Below are positions 50,307 to 59,243 of a stretch of DNA of 64,000 bases, one piece after another (position 1 is the stretch's first letter; every line of letters begins with the position of its first letter). The DNA is from Roseiarcus sp963737365 (GTDB taxonomy: Bacteria > Pseudomonadota > Alphaproteobacteria > Rhizobiales > Beijerinckiaceae), in NCBI GenBank assembly GCA_963737365.1, contig CAVTSD010000007.1, positions 1,302,001 to 1,366,000 of the forward strand, given 5' to 3'. Made by a program: the position numbers and the translations under genes. The notes under the pieces were generated by a model. That model was not told the origin of the DNA. It did no database searches and was given only the letters and a program-made list of their open reading frames with translations.

Positions 50307-51418
50307 ATCGAATGTGGGCGATTGTCGAGCGCGAGTTGCGCAAGTTCTTCCGCTCTCCGGCGCTGATGCTGGTGTCGATGGTGTTTCCGCTGGTGCAGCT
50401 CATCGTGCTGGGCAACGCCTTCGGCGGCAAGATCAAAGAGGCGCGGCTGGGCGTGGTCGATCAGGACCAGGGCACGCAATCGGTGAAGGTGCGCGAGGCA
50501 CTGGCCGCGGTGCAGTCGAACGCGAACACCTTCTATACCGTGCCGTATCACAACGACCAGCAGGCTATGGAAGATGTGCGCACCGGCAAGCTCGACGGCG
50601 CTATCATCATTCCACCGGAGTACTCGCGGCGCGTCTACGAAGAGAACCATCCGCGCATCGCGCTCATCGTCGACAACACCGACAACTTCATGAGCTCGAC
50701 CCTGGAACAGCAGTTCAGCGACATTGTCAAAGCGCTGAATCAACCTGATGTCGATCCCTCGCGCATTCTGCAGCAGATCACCCTCGATACCGTCGAACTC
50801 TATCCCTACATCGAGTATATGAAGTACCTGCTGCCCGGCTCGATCGCACTGGCGATGTTCGTTTCGGTGATGATTGGCGGCGGCATGCTGTATATCGACG
50901 ACAAGGCGCGCGGCGTGCACGAAGGCTACCTGGTCACGCCGATCACGAAATTCGAGCTGGTCGCCGGGCTGAACATCGCGGGCGCGATCAAGGCAATTCT
51001 CGCGGGCGTGGTGATCACGGTTTTGGGAGCATTGCTCTCGGGTCTCGGCACCCTGTTCACGCCACTGAACCTGTTTTACGTTTTCCTGATGGTGCTGGCG
51101 ACTTCGCTGGCCTTCAACACCATGATGTTCCTGATGATGGTACGCGTCGAAGACCCGCTGGTGCCGCGCGCCACCTTCGGCGTCTTGAACACACTGTTGT
51201 TTTTCCCCAGCGGCTCGATTTATCCGATCAAGGCATTTCCCAAGTGGCTGCAAGTGATCGCGTATGTCGACCCGTTTACGTACTCGGTGCACGGCTTCAA
51301 GGCGATTCTGCTGAAGGATGCGGGATTTGTGGCGATCCGGATGGACTTGCTGTACCTGACGGTGTCGGCGGCCATCATGATCACGATTGCGACGGCGCTG
51401 TTCAAGCGGACGCTGTAG
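50303..51418 (+). CDS. ABC-2 type permease
   Basis: 371 residues. One N-terminal helix, a large extracytoplasmic part (about 50-170), then five helices (from YLLPGSIALAMFVSVMIGGG). ERELRKFFRSPALMLVSMVFP, GVHEGYLVTPITKFE and FFPSGSIYPIKAFPKWLQ are typical of the ABC-2 drug-efflux group. It completes the tetR-hlyD-ATPase-permease operon. Confidence 0.9.
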   Translation: MNRMWAIVERELRKFFRSPALMLVSMVFPLVQLIVLGNAFGGKIKEARLGVVDQDQGTQSVKVREALAAVQSNANTFYTVPYHNDQQAMEDVRTGKLDGAIIIPPEYSRRVYEENHPRIALIVDNTDNFMSSTLEQQFSDIVKALNQPDVDPSRILQQITLDTVELYPYIEYMKYLLPGSIALAMFVSVMIGGGMLYIDDKARGVHEGYLVTPITKFELVAGLNIAGAIKAILAGVVITVLGALLSGLGTLFTPLNLFYVFLMVLATSLAFNTMMFLMMVRVEDPLVPRATFGVLNTLLFFPSGSIYPIKAFPKWLQVIAYVDPFTYSVHGFKAILLKDAGFVAIRMDLLYLTVSAAIMITIATALFKRTL

Positions 51419-51466
51419 AGAGTTTGAACTACGGCGCACCCACATTATCGGTCTTATTTCAATGGC

Positions 51467-51629
51467 GTCATCCTGAGCGCAGGGAGGGCGCGAAGCGGCC
51501 GAACGCAGTCGAAGAACCTGCCCCGAGCGAAGCCGAGGGGACCGCTATAGCCGGTACGCTGCCTGGTGGGAATAGGGGTCCTTCGCCTCCGCTTGATCGC
51601 TGCGCGATCTCCGCTCCGCTCAGGATGAC
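51467..51629. repeat. GTCATCC-type palindrome, copy 3
   Basis: GTCATCCTGAGCG (51467-51479) and CGCTCAGGATGAC (51617-51629) are a perfect 13-base inverted pair enclosing 137 bases with further partial symmetry. It lies in the gap between convergent genes. A lone half-copy (CTCGGGATGAC) is at 52699-52709. Confidence 0.75.
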
Positions 51630-51669
51630 ACCAGGGATTTCGGGATGCAGTGACTAGCAACTAAGCAAC

Positions 51670-52599
51670 CTACTCCCGAATCCCCACCACCGCCATCATT
51701 CGTCCTGTCTTCCCAAACTCGGCGCGATGCGAAAAGAACTTCGCCGTGTCGCAGGCGGTGCAGCCGTCGACGACGCTGATGTGTTCCTTGCTCACCCCGG
51801 CGTCTTGCAGTTGGCGCCGGTTCGCTTCCACCAGGTCAAGATAGATCTCCGGGCCGAGATCGCCGTGGCCGGGCGCCCGCTGATTCAGGAACAGTAGCGG
51901 ATACCGGATGTGGATGGCGTTCGAGTCGAAGACCTCTTCGAAGAGCTCGTCGGCGTACTGGAATTGCGATTCAAATTCGGCGATCACCTCAGGCCCCACG
52001 GAGTAGCAGCATTTCCGCACGCACGGACCGATGGCGGCGCGCAGGTCGCGCGGCGAGCTGTTGAACTGACGCCGCATCTCGCCCACACCCTTCTCCACGA
52101 TGCGCGCAACGGTCCCCCGCCAGCCCGCATGAAACGCGCCGACCACGCGCCGCTTTACATCGACCACCAGTACCGGCACGCAGTCGGCGGTCTTGATGGC
52201 CAGCAGCAGGCCGGGCGCGTTGGTGATCAGGCCGTCGCCGGCCAGCGGCTCGCGAGCGCCTTTGTTCACGCGATGGATGATGGAAGAGTGAATCTGCTTT
52301 ACCTGCACCAGCGGCCAGGGACCGCCGCTCGCATCGGTGGCTTTCACCGCATTCAGAAACTCACGGCGATTGCGTTCGACGTTGCTCTTCGTGTCATGCT
52401 GCGTCAATCCAAGATTCAGTGTCTTGCCGCCGTAACAGCTTGAGGAGCCCCCCGGTCGTGTGCTGAAGCCGTGCACCAGCCAGGGGAGGGAAGCGAAGGC
52501 TGGAGCCAGCAATAGTTCGAGCCTCGGTTTGGCCGAACCGACGGATCGCCGTGCAGGCTTTGAAGATGTTTGAGATTTGCGGCGAGCAAATGCGGGCAC
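51670..52599 (-). CDS. pgeF: PgeF/YfiH family purine nucleosidase-oxidoreductase
   Basis: 309 residues. The catalytic Cys/His set is visible in VQVKQIHS, TADCVPVLVV and GAFHAGWRGT. The family (LACC1/YfiH) was long called polyphenol oxidase or laccase; known members act on purine nucleosides or edit peptidoglycan precursors. An N-terminal extension of about 30 basic residues is present. I cannot say which activity dominates. Confidence 0.9.
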   Translation of the reverse strand: MPAFARRKSQTSSKPARRSVGSAKPRLELLLAPAFASLPWLVHGFSTRPGGSSSCYGGKTLNLGLTQHDTKSNVERNRREFLNAVKATDASGGPWPLVQVKQIHSSIIHRVNKGAREPLAGDGLITNAPGLLLAIKTADCVPVLVVDVKRRVVGAFHAGWRGTVARIVEKGVGEMRRQFNSSPRDLRAAIGPCVRKCCYSVGPEVIAEFESQFQYADELFEEVFDSNAIHIRYPLLFLNQRAPGHGDLGPEIYLDLVEANRRQLQDAGVSKEHISVVDGCTACDTAKFFSHRAEFGKTGRMMAVVGIRE

Positions 52600-52810
52600 T
52601 GGACCATTCTAGAGCAAGATTGTTACAGAAAGGTTCATCGTGCTGCGGCCCGCCCTAGCCAAAAGGCGCGGAAGAAAGCAGGTCCCTCGACTACGCTCGG
52701 GATGACAGAACGAGACACCCCCGTACTCCGCTCAGAAGGACTGAGCCGGCTTCCGACAGCGGCAGACGTGCCCTCCCCGGACCCAACCTCGTTACAATCG
52801 ATTGGGGGTA

Positions 52811-53467
52811 ATGCTTCTCTACTACATCACCGACCGCAGGCAATTCCCCGGAACCGACGCCGAGCAGCGTGCCGCGTTGCTGCGCCGGATCGGCGAGGCT
52901 GCCTGCGCCGGTGTGGATTACATCCAGCTTCGCGAGAAGGATCTCACGGCGCGCGAACTGGAATTGCTCGCCGTTGATGCAAGGAAAGCTGTTCGCGAAA
53001 ATTCCACCGCTGCAAAGCTGCTGATCAATGGCCTCACGGACATCGCGCTGGCCTGCGATGCCGACGGCGTTCACCTGCCCGACGGCGATCTCGCTGCCTC
53101 GGAGGTGCGCACGTTGTGGATGCAGTGTTCGAACCGCGCGCCGGTAATCGGCGTCTCCGCACATTCGGTCGCAGGCGCGCGTTACGCCGAAGCGCACGGC
53201 GCAGATTTCGCGGTGCTGGCGCCTGTGTTCGAAAAGCTCGGGACGACGGCGATCGGCCTCGCTGCGTTGCGTGAGGCTGGCTCGGCATTGGCAGCTCCGG
53301 GCGATGTGGAGGCGCCGTACCGGGGCGGCTTCCGCGTACTGGCGCTGGGCGGAGTGAATGTCGGCAACGCCCGGGATTGCTTGTTAGCCGGAGCGTCTGG
53401 GGTGGCGGGGATCCGGCTGTTTCAGTCGGGAGATTTATTTGAGACGGTGAAAGTGTTGCGAGGTTGA
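52811..53467 (+). CDS. thiE: thiamine phosphate synthase
   Basis: Joins the pyrimidine pyrophosphate and the thiazole phosphate to thiamine phosphate. About 218 residues. Visible motifs: YITDRRQFPG, VDYIQLREKDLTARE, LLINGLTDIALACDADGVHLP, GVSAHS, VLAPVFEKLGTT and LALGGVN. I chose the ATG at 52811; a TTG at 52802 adds three residues. Confidence 0.93.
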   Translation: MLLYYITDRRQFPGTDAEQRAALLRRIGEAACAGVDYIQLREKDLTARELELLAVDARKAVRENSTAAKLLINGLTDIALACDADGVHLPDGDLAASEVRTLWMQCSNRAPVIGVSAHSVAGARYAEAHGADFAVLAPVFEKLGTTAIGLAALREAGSALAAPGDVEAPYRGGFRVLALGGVNVGNARDCLLAGASGVAGIRLFQSGDLFETVKVLRG

Positions 53468-53633
53468 TACGGATTTCACATACGATCGGCCGTCAACCAC
53501 ATGCACGATCGTCCGCTGTCGCCTCTGCGATGGAATGAAAAGTTGGTGACGGAAAGGCTGTTTGCCGGCTAAAGCCGCCTCTCTGCTTGATTAGCGGAAG
53601 GTCAATGCAGCGCTAAAGCGTCACTTCACCCAG

Positions 53634-54302
53634 TCACGCGTTGGCGGCTTGTTCGTCCGATCCCAACGGCAGGAAATACTGCGTTCCGCGGATCGGCTCG
53701 CTCACGCGGCGCAACAGCGCCTGCAAGTCTTCGCTGCGCTCCACGAAATCGATTTCCGACGTATTCACGATCAGCAGATCCGAAGAGGTGTAGTGGAAGA
53801 AGAAGTGTTCGTAGGCCTTGACCACTTCCTCGAGATAGGCGTCGCTTATCGCCTTCTCTCCCGGCGCGCCCTTCTTCTTCAGCCGCTTTTTCAGCACCTC
53901 AGGCGTCGCCTGCAGGTAGATGACGAGGTCGGGCGTGGGCACGTTCTGCCGAAACAAATCGTAGTAGCGGTTGTAAACCTCAAGCTCGACGTCGCCGAGA
54001 TTCAGGCAGGCAAAAAGCTTGTCTTTCTCGAAAATGTAATCGGCAACGTACGTCTTGTTCGGATTATTCTTGGGATCGAGCGCTCCGAGTTGCTCGTAAC
54101 GGGCGATCAGAAACGCAAATTGCGCCTGGAAGGCCGCGCCGGCCTGGCCTTGGTAAAACGGCTTCAGGAACGGATTATTTTCGGGCTCACTGATGCGCTG
54201 GGCGTGCAGGGTTTCGGCAATCACCTGGCAGAGCGTGCTCTTGCCGACCCGGATGGGGCCCTCAACTGCGATATACCGGGGTGGTTCGAAGAGGTTCGCC
54301 AT
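53634..54302 (-). CDS. deoxynucleoside kinase
   Basis: 222 residues. P-loop GPIRVGKST near the N terminus, then SEPENNPFL, FEKDKLFA and LVIYLQATPEVL with the arginine-rich KKRLKKKG lid. It phosphorylates deoxyadenosine/deoxyguanosine-type nucleosides for salvage. I chose the ATG at 54302 (MANLFEPPRYIAVEGP); the longer frame to 54389 lacks conservation. Confidence 0.88.
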   Translation of the reverse strand: MANLFEPPRYIAVEGPIRVGKSTLCQVIAETLHAQRISEPENNPFLKPFYQGQAGAAFQAQFAFLIARYEQLGALDPKNNPNKTYVADYIFEKDKLFACLNLGDVELEVYNRYYDLFRQNVPTPDLVIYLQATPEVLKKRLKKKGAPGEKAISDAYLEEVVKAYEHFFFHYTSSDLLIVNTSEIDFVERSEDLQALLRRVSEPIRGTQYFLPLGSDEQAANA

Positions 54303-54419
54303 GATCGGAGAAAGGCTACGATTCGCAGAATAACTTGCCCGGGCGTCCGTGGCAATTACTTGGTTACAAAACCGGCAGGAGTTTTCCACCGTCGGGCGGC
54401 CTCTGAGCCGCGCGGCTAC

Positions 54420-54520
54420 TAGCTTTTGGCTTTTGGCAACTTCGGATGCGACCGACTTGCATCATCGGCACGAGCAGCCGGGCTGCAGGCATGTTGGCTA
54501 AGAGCTAAACGCCAAAAGCT
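54420..54520. repeat. inverted repeat upstream of deacetylase
   Basis: AGCTTTTGGC (54420-54429) is opposed by GCCAAAAGCT (54511-54520). An adjacent CTTTTGGC copy extends the symmetry. It sits between the divergent kinase and deacetylase genes. Confidence 0.45.
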
Positions 54521-54544
54521 CAAAGCCAATTTACAATCGTGACA

Positions 54545-55273
54545 ATGATCCCCATCATCGTTGGTGGACTGGGCCTTGCCGGCCTGGCTACATGGGCGGG
54601 CTTCCAGACCATGTGGCCGACCTCCCAGGTCTATGGCCGGACCTTCATCGGTCTAGAGCAGGGTTCGCGACTGCTGGCCCTGACCTACGACGACGGCCCC
54701 AACGATCCCTGGACCTTTCGCCTGCTGGAGGTGCTGGACCGCCATCAGGTGAAAGCGACGTTTTTCCTGATCGGCAAGTTCGTTCAGCAGCGACCCGAAA
54801 TTGCAAGGGCGCTGGTCGAAGCCGGACACATGATCGGCAACCATACCTGGGACCATCCCAACCTGATCTTCCGCTCCTCAGCCGAGGTTCGGCGGCAATT
54901 ACAGCAAACGCAGCAGGCGATCTTCGACGCCACTGGGGTTCAGCCCAAACTCTTCCGTCCACCATTCGGAGGACGCCGGCCTGCGTCGCTCAGGGTGGCC
55001 CGATCACTCGGGCTGCAAACGGTAATGTGGAATGTGACCTGTTCCGACTGGAAAGCAATCTCCACGGACGAAATCGTCGCCAAGGCCGAACGCCAAATCT
55101 ATGGCGGCAATGTGATCCTGCTGCACGACGGCGAATTCCACCGCATCGGCGTGGATCGCAGCCGCAGCGTGGAAGCTAGCGATCGCATCCTGACGCGCTA
55201 CCGCGGTGAAGGGTACGAATTCGTGACCGTTCCCCAGATGATGGTGCGGCAACGACCAGCCGCTAGCGACTAA
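54545..55273 (+). CDS. polysaccharide deacetylase (NodB domain)
   Basis: 242 residues. An N-terminal membrane anchor (IIVGGLGLAGLATWAGF) precedes the NodB domain: TYDDGPN, metal HTWDH, RPPFGG, WNVTCSDW and ILLHDGE. It removes acetyl groups from chitin-like, peptidoglycan or exopolysaccharide sugars outside the membrane. I chose the ATG at 54545; a GTG at 54539 is possible. Confidence 0.92.
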   Translation: MIPIIVGGLGLAGLATWAGFQTMWPTSQVYGRTFIGLEQGSRLLALTYDDGPNDPWTFRLLEVLDRHQVKATFFLIGKFVQQRPEIARALVEAGHMIGNHTWDHPNLIFRSSAEVRRQLQQTQQAIFDATGVQPKLFRPPFGGRRPASLRVARSLGLQTVMWNVTCSDWKAISTDEIVAKAERQIYGGNVILLHDGEFHRIGVDRSRSVEASDRILTRYRGEGYEFVTVPQMMVRQRPAASD

Positions 55274-55428
55274 CGATACAAACCGTTTCATTCATAGCCA
55301 CACCTGGATAATTACCCTATTCGTGCTCTTGGCGCTCCCGTGCTGAAAACTCTTCGAAGATATTTCCAAACGCTCATTGCTCCTGATCCGTCTTAGCAGG
55401 TGAGAACGCCGATGGACGCAACTGAATA

Positions 55429-55986
55429 ATGCCCGCACAGCCAATCAGTCCCACCTGGATGTGGCAGGAGGCGAGCAAAGTGCTGGAAAGCACTGACGAC
55501 TTGGCAAGTTTTGAATCGCTGGTGCGTCAGTATTCCCGCTTCGTCTTCAAGGTCGCCTACGGCGTCCTGCGCAATCCTCACGAAGCTGAGGATGTGGCGC
55601 AAGAAGTATTCCTTCGCGTCCACCAGAAGGGCACAAAAGGGGTCGAGGACATGCGGGCATGGCTGGCGACGATGGCCTTCCGTATTTCCATCGATCGTGT
55701 GCGCAGGCCACAGCCAGTGGAGTTTGAGGTGGAACCTCTTAGCGCCGATCCGAGTGCCGAGCAAGTCGCGATCCATCGGGAACGCGTGAAACAGGTGCAG
55801 CGGCTAATCCCCGCATTGCCCGACGAGCTGCGCTATCCCCTGGTACTTTCGGCGATCCAGGAGCTAAGTTCGCCCCAGATTGCCGTTATGCTCGGCATTT
55901 CCGAAGCGGCGGTTCGAGGCCGTATCTTTCGCGCCCGCCAACTCCTTCAGGAGAAGTTCGCGGCAACGGCTGGAAAGAAATCATGA
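55429..55986 (+). CDS. ECF RNA polymerase sigma factor
   Basis: 185 residues. Region 2 (LVRQYSRFVFKVAYGVLRNPHEAEDVAQEVFLRV) and region 4 (LPDELRYPLVLSAIQELSSPQIAVMLGISEAAVRGRIFRAR) are clear. It directs transcription of a specific set of genes, probably including its own operon. It overlaps the next gene by four bases (ATGA), the usual place of an anti-sigma factor. Confidence 0.93.
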   Translation: MPAQPISPTWMWQEASKVLESTDDLASFESLVRQYSRFVFKVAYGVLRNPHEAEDVAQEVFLRVHQKGTKGVEDMRAWLATMAFRISIDRVRRPQPVEFEVEPLSADPSAEQVAIHRERVKQVQRLIPALPDELRYPLVLSAIQELSSPQIAVMLGISEAAVRGRIFRARQLLQEKFAATAGKKS

Positions 55987-56555
55987 AGCGAAACGATGAG
56001 TTCAACGAGATTCTGGACGAGGCGTTAAGCGAGTATCGCGGCGCCGAACCGCTCTCGGGGTTCGAAGACCGGGTGCTGCTGCGGCTCCGGGATCGGCGTC
56101 GCCACCGGGAGGCATGGCTGACCTGGAGTTTTGCCGCAGCCTTGGCAATCGCGCTGGTTGCAGCCATCGTTGGGATCCTGCCTAGGAAGTACGGACAGCA
56201 GCAGGTCAAGCAGCAATCCAGTTTGCATGGGAGGACGCCTTCGATGGCAGAAAGAATTGCTTCAGAACCGCCAAAGCATACAGCGAATTTACCCCGAAAG
56301 GTTCATCGAGAGTGGCATGCAGTCGTCACCGTAAACCCAAATGCGGTCGCAGCCGTTCGAAGGACGCTTGTGGTACGGGAGCAGTTTCCGTCGCCCGCTC
56401 CATTGAGCTGCGAGGAGCGTGTGTTTCTGCGATTGGCGCGAACCGATCCCCAGGCCTTGCAACCCCTACCTAAGCGCGATGCGGAAATCGCCATCGCGCC
56501 CATCGAGATCAAGCCGCTGGCCGAGGAAGACGCCGGCGATAGAGGAGAAAACTAA
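55983..56555 (+). CDS. membrane protein, probable anti-sigma factor
   Basis: 190 residues. A cytosolic N terminus (about 1-45, FNEILDEALSEYRGAEPLSGFEDRVLLRL), one membrane helix (about 47-66) and a Pro/Arg-rich outer part. It lacks a ZAS zinc motif, so the anti-sigma role rests on position and topology. It is coupled at both ends (ATGA and a 1-base overlap). Confidence 0.7.
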   Translation: MKRNDEFNEILDEALSEYRGAEPLSGFEDRVLLRLRDRRRHREAWLTWSFAAALAIALVAAIVGILPRKYGQQQVKQQSSLHGRTPSMAERIASEPPKHTANLPRKVHREWHAVVTVNPNAVAAVRRTLVVREQFPSPAPLSCEERVFLRLARTDPQALQPLPKRDAEIAIAPIEIKPLAEEDAGDRGEN

Positions 56556-57103
56556 TGCGTATTCGACGAAGTGTCCTCATTCTCGCAGCCTTGGCGTTCA
56601 TGGCCACACAGCCCCTGTTTTCACAAATCGAGAGCAAGCCCGTCGCCGGGTCGAAAACCGACTCGCAGCAATCCAAGCATCATTACAGGCTAAACTTCGT
56701 GCTCAAAGAGACCGCCGAAGGGAACGTCATCAACCAGCGTTCCTTTTCCCTGGGAATTGGAGCTTCGGCGGTACGCAGCTCTGATCGTGCCAGTTTGCGC
56801 GCTGGTACGCGGATCCCCCTCAACTTGGGTGAAAAGGAAGTGCAGTGGGTTGACATCGGGACGGATATCGACGTCTACAATGCAGTCGAAAATCCCGAGG
56901 GTTTACAGATGGAGGTCAATGCCGAGATATCCAGCCCGGCGACCGAAGCCGCCGCCGGCAACGGGGCAACCGCCTTCCGACAGGTAAAAGCACGTTGTGT
57001 CGTGCTGGCGCACTTGGCCAAATCAACCCAGGTTTTCACGGCCGACGACCCAGCCAGCAAGCACAGATTTGAATTAGATGTTACAGCGATGCAATCCGAT
57101 TAA
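56555..57103 (+). CDS. secreted protein of the sigma operon
   Basis: 182 residues, not recognised. A signal peptide (ending near PLFSQ) is followed by a beta-type domain with HHYRLNFVLKETAEGNVINQRSF and WVDIGTDIDVYNAVE. It overlaps the upstream stop by one base and may be a target or sensor of the sigma system. Confidence 0.75.
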   Translation: MRIRRSVLILAALAFMATQPLFSQIESKPVAGSKTDSQQSKHHYRLNFVLKETAEGNVINQRSFSLGIGASAVRSSDRASLRAGTRIPLNLGEKEVQWVDIGTDIDVYNAVENPEGLQMEVNAEISSPATEAAAGNGATAFRQVKARCVVLAHLAKSTQVFTADDPASKHRFELDVTAMQSD

Positions 57104-57196
57104 GCGCGCGTCGCGGCACCGGGGGTCCGCTTCTGAAGCGCTCCCAGGTTGGCATCACCATTTGAGGCTAACGCTGGGGCGCGGCTCTTAACAGAG

Positions 57197-58492
57197 CTAC
57201 AGCAACGCCAGCGCTTCCCGAGCTGCGGCAAGCGTGTCGTCGATGTCCCCTTGGGTGTGGGCGATGCTGAGGAACGCCGCTTCGAACTGCGAGGGCGGCA
57301 GCCACACTCCGGCATCCATCATCGCGCCGTGGAAGCGGCCGAACTTTGCTGTGTCGCAGGTCGCAGCGCTTTCCCAGTCCTTCACCTGCTTATCCGTAAA
57401 GAAGAACGTAAACATCGAGCCCACGCGATTCGCCGTCATCGCGATTCCCGCCTCTTTTGCGGCTGTGATGATGCCGGCCACCAGCTTGCCCGACATCTCG
57501 TCGAGTTGCCGGTAAAACTGCTCGCGATTGGCCTTCAGCTGGCACAAGGTCGCGATGCCCGCAGCCATCGCCAGCGGATTGCCGCTCAATGTTCCCGCTT
57601 GGTAGACAGGACCGATCGGGGCGATCATATCCATCAGCTTCGCCGATCCACCGTAAGCGCCCACCGGTAAGCCACCACCGATGATCTTGCCCAGCGTGGT
57701 GAGATCAGGCTTGACGTTGTAAAGTTCTGAGGCTCCGCCAAAGGCCACGCGAAATCCAGTCATCACCTCGTCGAAGATCAGCTGCGCGCCATCGCGCGCG
57801 GTAATCAACCGCAGGGCTTGCAGGTAGCCGGGGGTAGGCAGCACGCATCCCATGTTGCCGACGACCGGCTCGACGATCACACAGGCGATCTGGCCCTTGA
57901 ATTTTCTGAATGCCTCTTCGACGGCACCTTCATTGTTGTAGGGCAACGCAAGGGTGAACTCGACGAACTCTTCCGGCACACCGGCAGAACCCGGAATGCC
58001 AAGCGTAGCCACGCCCGAGCCCGCCTTCACCAGTAGTGCGTCGCTGTGGCCGTGATAGCAGCCTTCAAACTTCACAAGCATCTTGCGACCAGTGGCGGCT
58101 CGCGCCAGCCGGATCGCCGACATCGTTGCCTCGGTACCCGAGCTGACGAAGCGGACCCTTTCGATCGCCGGAAATGCCTCGATCACCAACGTGGCAAGCT
58201 CGGCTTCGGTGGGAGTGGACGCGCCAAAGCTGGTGCCATTGCGGGCAGCCTGGATGATGCCTTCGATCACCGAGGGCTCGGCGTGTCCGAGAATCAGTGG
58301 CCCCCACGAGCCGACGTAATCGATGTAGCGATTGCCGTCGGCATCCCACACGTGCGCGCCTTCGCCGCGAACCAGGAACGGCGGCTCGCTGCCAACCGAT
58401 CGAAAAGCTCGGACGGGAGAATTCACCCCGCCGGGAATGAGTTGCTCAGCTCGTTTTTGTAAGCTGCGGGATTGGTCAAGAGTGCGGGCCAT
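57197..58492 (-). CDS. hemL: glutamate-1-semialdehyde aminotransferase
   Basis: Makes 5-aminolevulinate for heme from glutamate 1-semialdehyde. 431 residues. The PLP lysine is Lys269 in TLGKIIGGGLPVGAYGG. VSSGTEATMSAIRLARA and IFDEVMTGFRVA are typical. No other heme gene is adjacent. Confidence 0.96.
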   Translation of the reverse strand: MARTLDQSRSLQKRAEQLIPGGVNSPVRAFRSVGSEPPFLVRGEGAHVWDADGNRYIDYVGSWGPLILGHAEPSVIEGIIQAARNGTSFGASTPTEAELATLVIEAFPAIERVRFVSSGTEATMSAIRLARAATGRKMLVKFEGCYHGHSDALLVKAGSGVATLGIPGSAGVPEEFVEFTLALPYNNEGAVEEAFRKFKGQIACVIVEPVVGNMGCVLPTPGYLQALRLITARDGAQLIFDEVMTGFRVAFGGASELYNVKPDLTTLGKIIGGGLPVGAYGGSAKLMDMIAPIGPVYQAGTLSGNPLAMAAGIATLCQLKANREQFYRQLDEMSGKLVAGIITAAKEAGIAMTANRVGSMFTFFFTDKQVKDWESAATCDTAKFGRFHGAMMDAGVWLPPSQFEAAFLSIAHTQGDIDDTLAAAREALALL

Positions 58493-58658
58493 AGATCGCT
58501 ATTCGCCTTTCGCTGTTCGCCGTCGGTAGCCGGACCGAGCATCGCCATGACTCAAAACTGGAGTTTATCAGGGGCTCCAGAAGACAAAGTGTGAGCCGAA
58601 TCACAAAAGCTGCACTTTGAGGTATGCTCTTCGCAATCACTGTTTGGAGGAGGGATCT

Positions 58659-59210
58659 ATGAAGACTGTCGCGATTGCGGCTCTATTCCTGAATATGGCG
58701 CTGGGGTTGAGCGCGCAGGCGGCCAAAGAACAATCGCCCAACACTGCCAATCCGATTCTTACTACGATTCGTCAGATGGAAGGTCGCTTTGCCAAGAACC
58801 TTGCCGGGGCTGCCGACGAGATGCCTGCCGACAAGTACAGCTATAAACCAACGGCGGACCAAATGACCTTTGCTCATTTGATGGCGCATACGGCGGAAGC
58901 GAACTATGCCTTCTGTGCCGCCGCCAGCGGAGAAACGGCCCCGAAAGAGAAGGTCAGCGAAACCGATTCCAAGGACGTGCTTAGTAAAGCGGTGAAGGAC
59001 TCGTTCTCCTACTGCGAGGTGGCCTTGGGTAAGGTGGATGACAGCACCTTAGGCCAGACCGTCACCCTGTTCGACAGTCCAGCCACTCGCGGTGCTGCGC
59101 TGGTAAGAATGGCAGCCGCCTGGTCGGATCATTACTCCGCTGCCGCCATGTATTTGCGACTGAACAACCTGGTGCCGCCCAGTGCTCAGAAGGCTACGAC
59201 CAAACGCTAA
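58659..59210 (+). CDS. secreted DinB-like protein
   Basis: 183 residues. GGAGGAGG lies 6 bases before the ATG at 58659. A signal peptide (ending near GLSAQA) leads to a four-helix DinB/YfiT domain with His in MTFAHLMAHTAEANY and SDHYSAAAMYLR as possible metal ligands. The function is unknown; family members include thiol transferases. Confidence 0.82.
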   Translation: MKTVAIAALFLNMALGLSAQAAKEQSPNTANPILTTIRQMEGRFAKNLAGAADEMPADKYSYKPTADQMTFAHLMAHTAEANYAFCAAASGETAPKEKVSETDSKDVLSKAVKDSFSYCEVALGKVDDSTLGQTVTLFDSPATRGAALVRMAAAWSDHYSAAAMYLRLNNLVPPSAQKATTKR

Positions 59211-59243
59211 TACGACAATGTGGTAGTACCACAGCGTCGGCTA

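Noticed and set aside
59219..59234. TGTGGT-AGT-ACCACA dyad between convergent genes as a terminator
   Set aside because: The stem is six base pairs and no T run follows.
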